The position numbers and the translations under genes are program-made. 64,000 nucleotides of DNA from Paradesertivirga mongoliensis (GTDB lineage: Bacteria > Bacteroidota > Bacteroidia > Sphingobacteriales > Sphingobacteriaceae). Location: assembly GCF_024436395.1 (NCBI RefSeq), contig NZ_JAFMZO010000002.1:1146149-1210148 (forward strand), written 5' to 3'. Within the stretch, counting starts at the first letter, position 1. The number at the start of each line of letters is the position of its first letter. Shown in pieces: positions 61,876 through 64,000 of this stretch. Below the pieces are notes generated by a model. It was given only the letters and a program-made list of their open reading frames with translations, ran no database searches and had not been told where the DNA came from.

Positions 61876-61907
61876 AAGGCCGGATAAACTTAACTTTATC
61901 CGGCCTT
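61876..61907 (-). terminator. Terminator between convergent fusion and subtilase genes
   Basis: A 13-bp stem (AAGGCCGGATAAA and complement, 6-nt loop) is followed on the minus strand by five T, so it serves the subtilase gene. On the plus strand there is no T-run. Confidence 0.85.
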
Positions 61908-61928
61908 GCAATTGTCTCCGCTTATCTG

Positions 61929-63641
61929 TTATAAACTGGCAGTACTCATTTGCGACGCTAATTGTATGGCGTTATACGCATTAACAACCCCCCCAGAAAT
62001 AGAGATTTCATCAAGCTTTACTTTTTTGCTGGCTCCATCCTCCTTTATTTTCACTTTCTGATTAACTTTTGTTACAGAACGCATAATAACATCTTTAACC
62101 TGAACCGCTGTTAACGACGGATAATAAGACCTGATCAGGGCAGCTAATCCTGCAACCACAGGTGATGCCATACTAGTACCGTCATTGGGCTCGTATTTTG
62201 ACCCCGGAACTGTCGAATTGATTTGAACCCCCGGAGCAAACACATCTACCGTTCTCTTTCCATAATTCGAAAAGTTGGCTACCAGTTCATCGTCATTTTT
62301 CCATCCTGAAGCTCCCACTTCAATCCAGTTTTTTGCACTTGGCATATCAAACCTTTTATCTTTAACAGTATCCTGTAAAACCCGACCTACAACAGGTGGC
62401 CTGCCAAAACCCGGGATGGTGCCCGTTCCCGCTAAAACGGGCCGCTCTACAGCAGTAATCTCACCGTAAATTCTGTTGGGATAGTTTGTGGCAAAATCTG
62501 TATTTTTCGCTTCATTCCCAGCCGCATGAACCAAAAGAACATCTTTAGATTCGGCATATTTCACGGCACTGTCTACGCTGGCCTTATTCCAAACATAGGC
62601 TTTGCCAAAGCTCATATTAATCACTTTTGCACCGTTATCAACGGCATAACGGATCGAATTAGCAACATCTTTATCTCGCTCGTCTCCGTCAGGGACTGCG
62701 CGAATACCCATAATCCTTACATTATCTGCCACTCCCTTAATTCCAAGATTGTTGTCACGGACGGCGCCTATGATACCCGCCACGTGTGTACCGTGCTCAG
62801 CATCCGGACCGGTAATGTCAGCATTTCCGTAAAAACGCTCAAAGGCATTTCCATAGTTATCCTTCACCGAGTCTCTGGGGTCGAAATCCATATTTAAATG
62901 ATAGTTTACCTGCGAACTATAGTATTTATAAGTATCATCAATATCCTCCTTGAAGAGCTTATAGTCATTCTTCTTCTTCATTTCCGACTTGATTACTTTT
63001 AAAACTTTAGACTCCATCTCATTGGCCGATTTATACCTTTCAAAATCTTTCAGAGTGGGCGCTGGTTTGTTCAGTTTAGCAACTATTTCTTCTGTAGTTT
63101 TCTTGATCACCGACAAGCTCTCGTAACCCCGGCGGGCATTATCTAACCTGGTCATAAAGTCAGTAATCATTTTCTTGTACTGACTAAACTCTTTTCGTTC
63201 CTCATCGCTTAACGGCGTTGAATTGACAACCGAACTGTATTTATCCTGCCATTTTCTTACCAAACGAACTACTTCAAGATTATCATGCTGTATGTTGCCA
63301 ATAGAAGAACCGATAAAATTCCAGCCAAACACATCGTCAGCATAACCATTTTTATCATCGTCTGTATTATTTCCAGCTATTTCACCAGAATTCTTCCAGA
63401 TAACAGACTTTAAATCCTCGTGCTCTTCATCCACGCCGCCATCAATAACGGCAACAATCACCGGGCTGCCCTTTTTGCCCTTTAAAAGTTCATAGGCTTT
63501 TTCGGTACTGATTCCCATTACGCCATCCCTTTCCAAATCGAGGTTCTGCCAGTTCGGCTTAGGCTTATCCTTCTGATCCTGAGCCAGTAAGGTAAATGGC
63601 ACGAAGGATGCAATTAAAATTATCTTCTTTAATAAATTCAT
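61929..63641 (-). CDS. Secreted subtilisin-like serine protease (S8 family)
   Basis: The 570-residue protein has a signal peptide ending near LLAQ. The catalytic triad is Asp67 in AVIDGGVD, His in EHGTHVAGIIG (about 282), and Ser in GTSMASPVVAGLAAL (about 490). A large insert of about 170 residues, rich in Lys/Asp helices, separates the Asp and His motifs. This is longer than in classical subtilisins but known in Bacteroidota S8 proteases. No T9SS domain is present, so it is probably periplasmic. It ends at a strong terminator. Confidence 0.93.
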   Translation of the reverse strand: MNLLKKIILIASFVPFTLLAQDQKDKPKPNWQNLDLERDGVMGISTEKAYELLKGKKGSPVIVAVIDGGVDEEHEDLKSVIWKNSGEIAGNNTDDDKNGYADDVFGWNFIGSSIGNIQHDNLEVVRLVRKWQDKYSSVVNSTPLSDEERKEFSQYKKMITDFMTRLDNARRGYESLSVIKKTTEEIVAKLNKPAPTLKDFERYKSANEMESKVLKVIKSEMKKKNDYKLFKEDIDDTYKYYSSQVNYHLNMDFDPRDSVKDNYGNAFERFYGNADITGPDAEHGTHVAGIIGAVRDNNLGIKGVADNVRIMGIRAVPDGDERDKDVANSIRYAVDNGAKVINMSFGKAYVWNKASVDSAVKYAESKDVLLVHAAGNEAKNTDFATNYPNRIYGEITAVERPVLAGTGTIPGFGRPPVVGRVLQDTVKDKRFDMPSAKNWIEVGASGWKNDDELVANFSNYGKRTVDVFAPGVQINSTVPGSKYEPNDGTSMASPVVAGLAALIRSYYPSLTAVQVKDVIMRSVTKVNQKVKIKEDGASKKVKLDEISISGGVVNAYNAIQLASQMSTASL

Positions 63642-63918
63642 ATTTTCTTATCTAAATGCTTACTAATAACGAATAATCAGGTAATTATTTCTTAGTATTT
63701 AAAGATTATAATAAAAACCCGGTTTTGTGAATATTCTTTGACATAATTGTTTAAACATCTATCCTCTGGTAGATTTAGGACAGATAAGACAGTGAATAGT
63801 TTAATTCGGATGGTGCACGGGTTCGGGACTGGTTTATCAGTGTTCTATAAGTAATCCTGGGTTTCGCTAATTACAATACTGAAAAAGGCCCTGTTTCCTC
63901 AGTGGATTAAAACAAAAA
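63642..63918. other. Gap between the subtilase gene and the rRNA terminator
   Basis: I see no gene, RNA or repeat here. The minus strand just upstream of the protease start is AT-rich and should hold its promoter, but no exact TAnnTTTG element was found. Confidence 0.5.
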
Positions 63919-63944
63919 AAGCCTTGCAGTTTCCTGAAAGGCTT
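63919..63944 (-). terminator. Terminator downstream of the 5S rRNA gene
   Basis: On the minus strand AAGCCTTTCAG, loop GAAA, CTGCAAGGCTT (one mismatch) is followed by seven further T. It lies 11 nt past the 5S end, as expected for an rRNA operon. Confidence 0.88.
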
Positions 63945-63955
63945 TTATAAAATTT

Positions 63956-64000
63956 GGCACCGACCTACTCTCCCACGTGTTACCGCAGTACCATTGGCTC
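63956..64000 (-). rRNA. 5S rRNA, 3' end only
   Basis: The minus strand reads CCAATGGTACTGCGG followed by GTGGGAGAGTAGGTCGG, the conserved loop E/helix IV-I region of bacterial 5S rRNA. The gene continues beyond the right edge, and 23S and 16S should lie further right. Confidence 0.93.

Noticed and set aside
1..64000. CRISPR array, prophage or insertion sequence with inverted ends
   Set aside because: No spaced identical repeats, integrase, transposase or phage structural gene was seen.

Overview
The window looks like the chromosome of a Sphingobacteriaceae-type Bacteroidota bacterium (Pedobacter or Mucilaginibacter relatives). The evidence is a SusC/SusD pair, two proteins with type IX secretion (T9SS) C-terminal sorting domains, TAnnTTTG-type -7 promoter elements, the lptF/G-ribBA neighbourhood, and a DUF1501/DUF1800 pair. 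No plasmid, phage or CRISPR signature was seen.

Region 1 (1-22,270) is a dense organic-phosphorus scavenging island. One minus-strand block holds SusC, SusD, a calcineurin-like phosphoesterase, a glycerophosphodiester phosphodiesterase and a partial choice-of-anchor I lipoprotein. Divergent from it are a PhoX/DUF839-like lipoprotein and an imelysin-like/di-heme peroxidase fusion. A second minus-strand block holds a TonB receptor, a purple-acid-phosphatase-like enzyme, a second imelysin-peroxidase fusion, another phosphatase and a beta-propeller phytase. Between the blocks is a receiver-only response regulator that closely resembles the receiver of a full-length PhoB-like regulator at 28.9-29.6 kb. 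Four promoters (susC, phoX-like, the receiver-only gene and the PhoB-like gene) share one layout: two half-sites near CTTAAT, 11 bp apart, then exactly 21 nt, then a -7 element. This looks like a local Pho box and ties the island to the regulator. The proposed flow is TonB-dependent uptake of organophosphates, surface or periplasmic dephosphorylation, and control by PhoB.

Region 2 (22.7-38 kb) holds a TPR/HTH regulator, a CHASE3 hybrid histidine kinase, a glycosyltransferase, the PhoB-like regulator, an AT-rich pair (a lipoprotein and a T9SS lipase-like protein), a decayed acyltransferase fragment, a NuiA-like inhibitor, a carotenoid-desaturase-like enzyme, a small membrane protein and tsaD.

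Region 3 (38-50 kb) has a TamB-like protein with an odd start, ribBA, an LptF/G permease and a START-like protein. It is followed by an elongator-type tRNA-CAT surrounded by three broken copies of itself and a doubly frameshifted GIY-YIG ORF. One broken copy appears split by about 1.16 kb flanked by a 10-bp repeat. A T9SS beta-helix/ricin-repeat protein and a second GIY-YIG ORF follow.

Region 4 (50-64 kb) holds yceH, a barrel protein, the DUF1501/DUF1800 pair, and a convergent Pycsar-like pair (a class III cyclase-like DUF2652 protein and an HD-plus-PycTM-like membrane protein). It also has an SdiA-regulated-like lipoprotein with a phosphatase/kinase-like/Omp85 fusion, a subtilase and the 3' end of a 5S rRNA gene.
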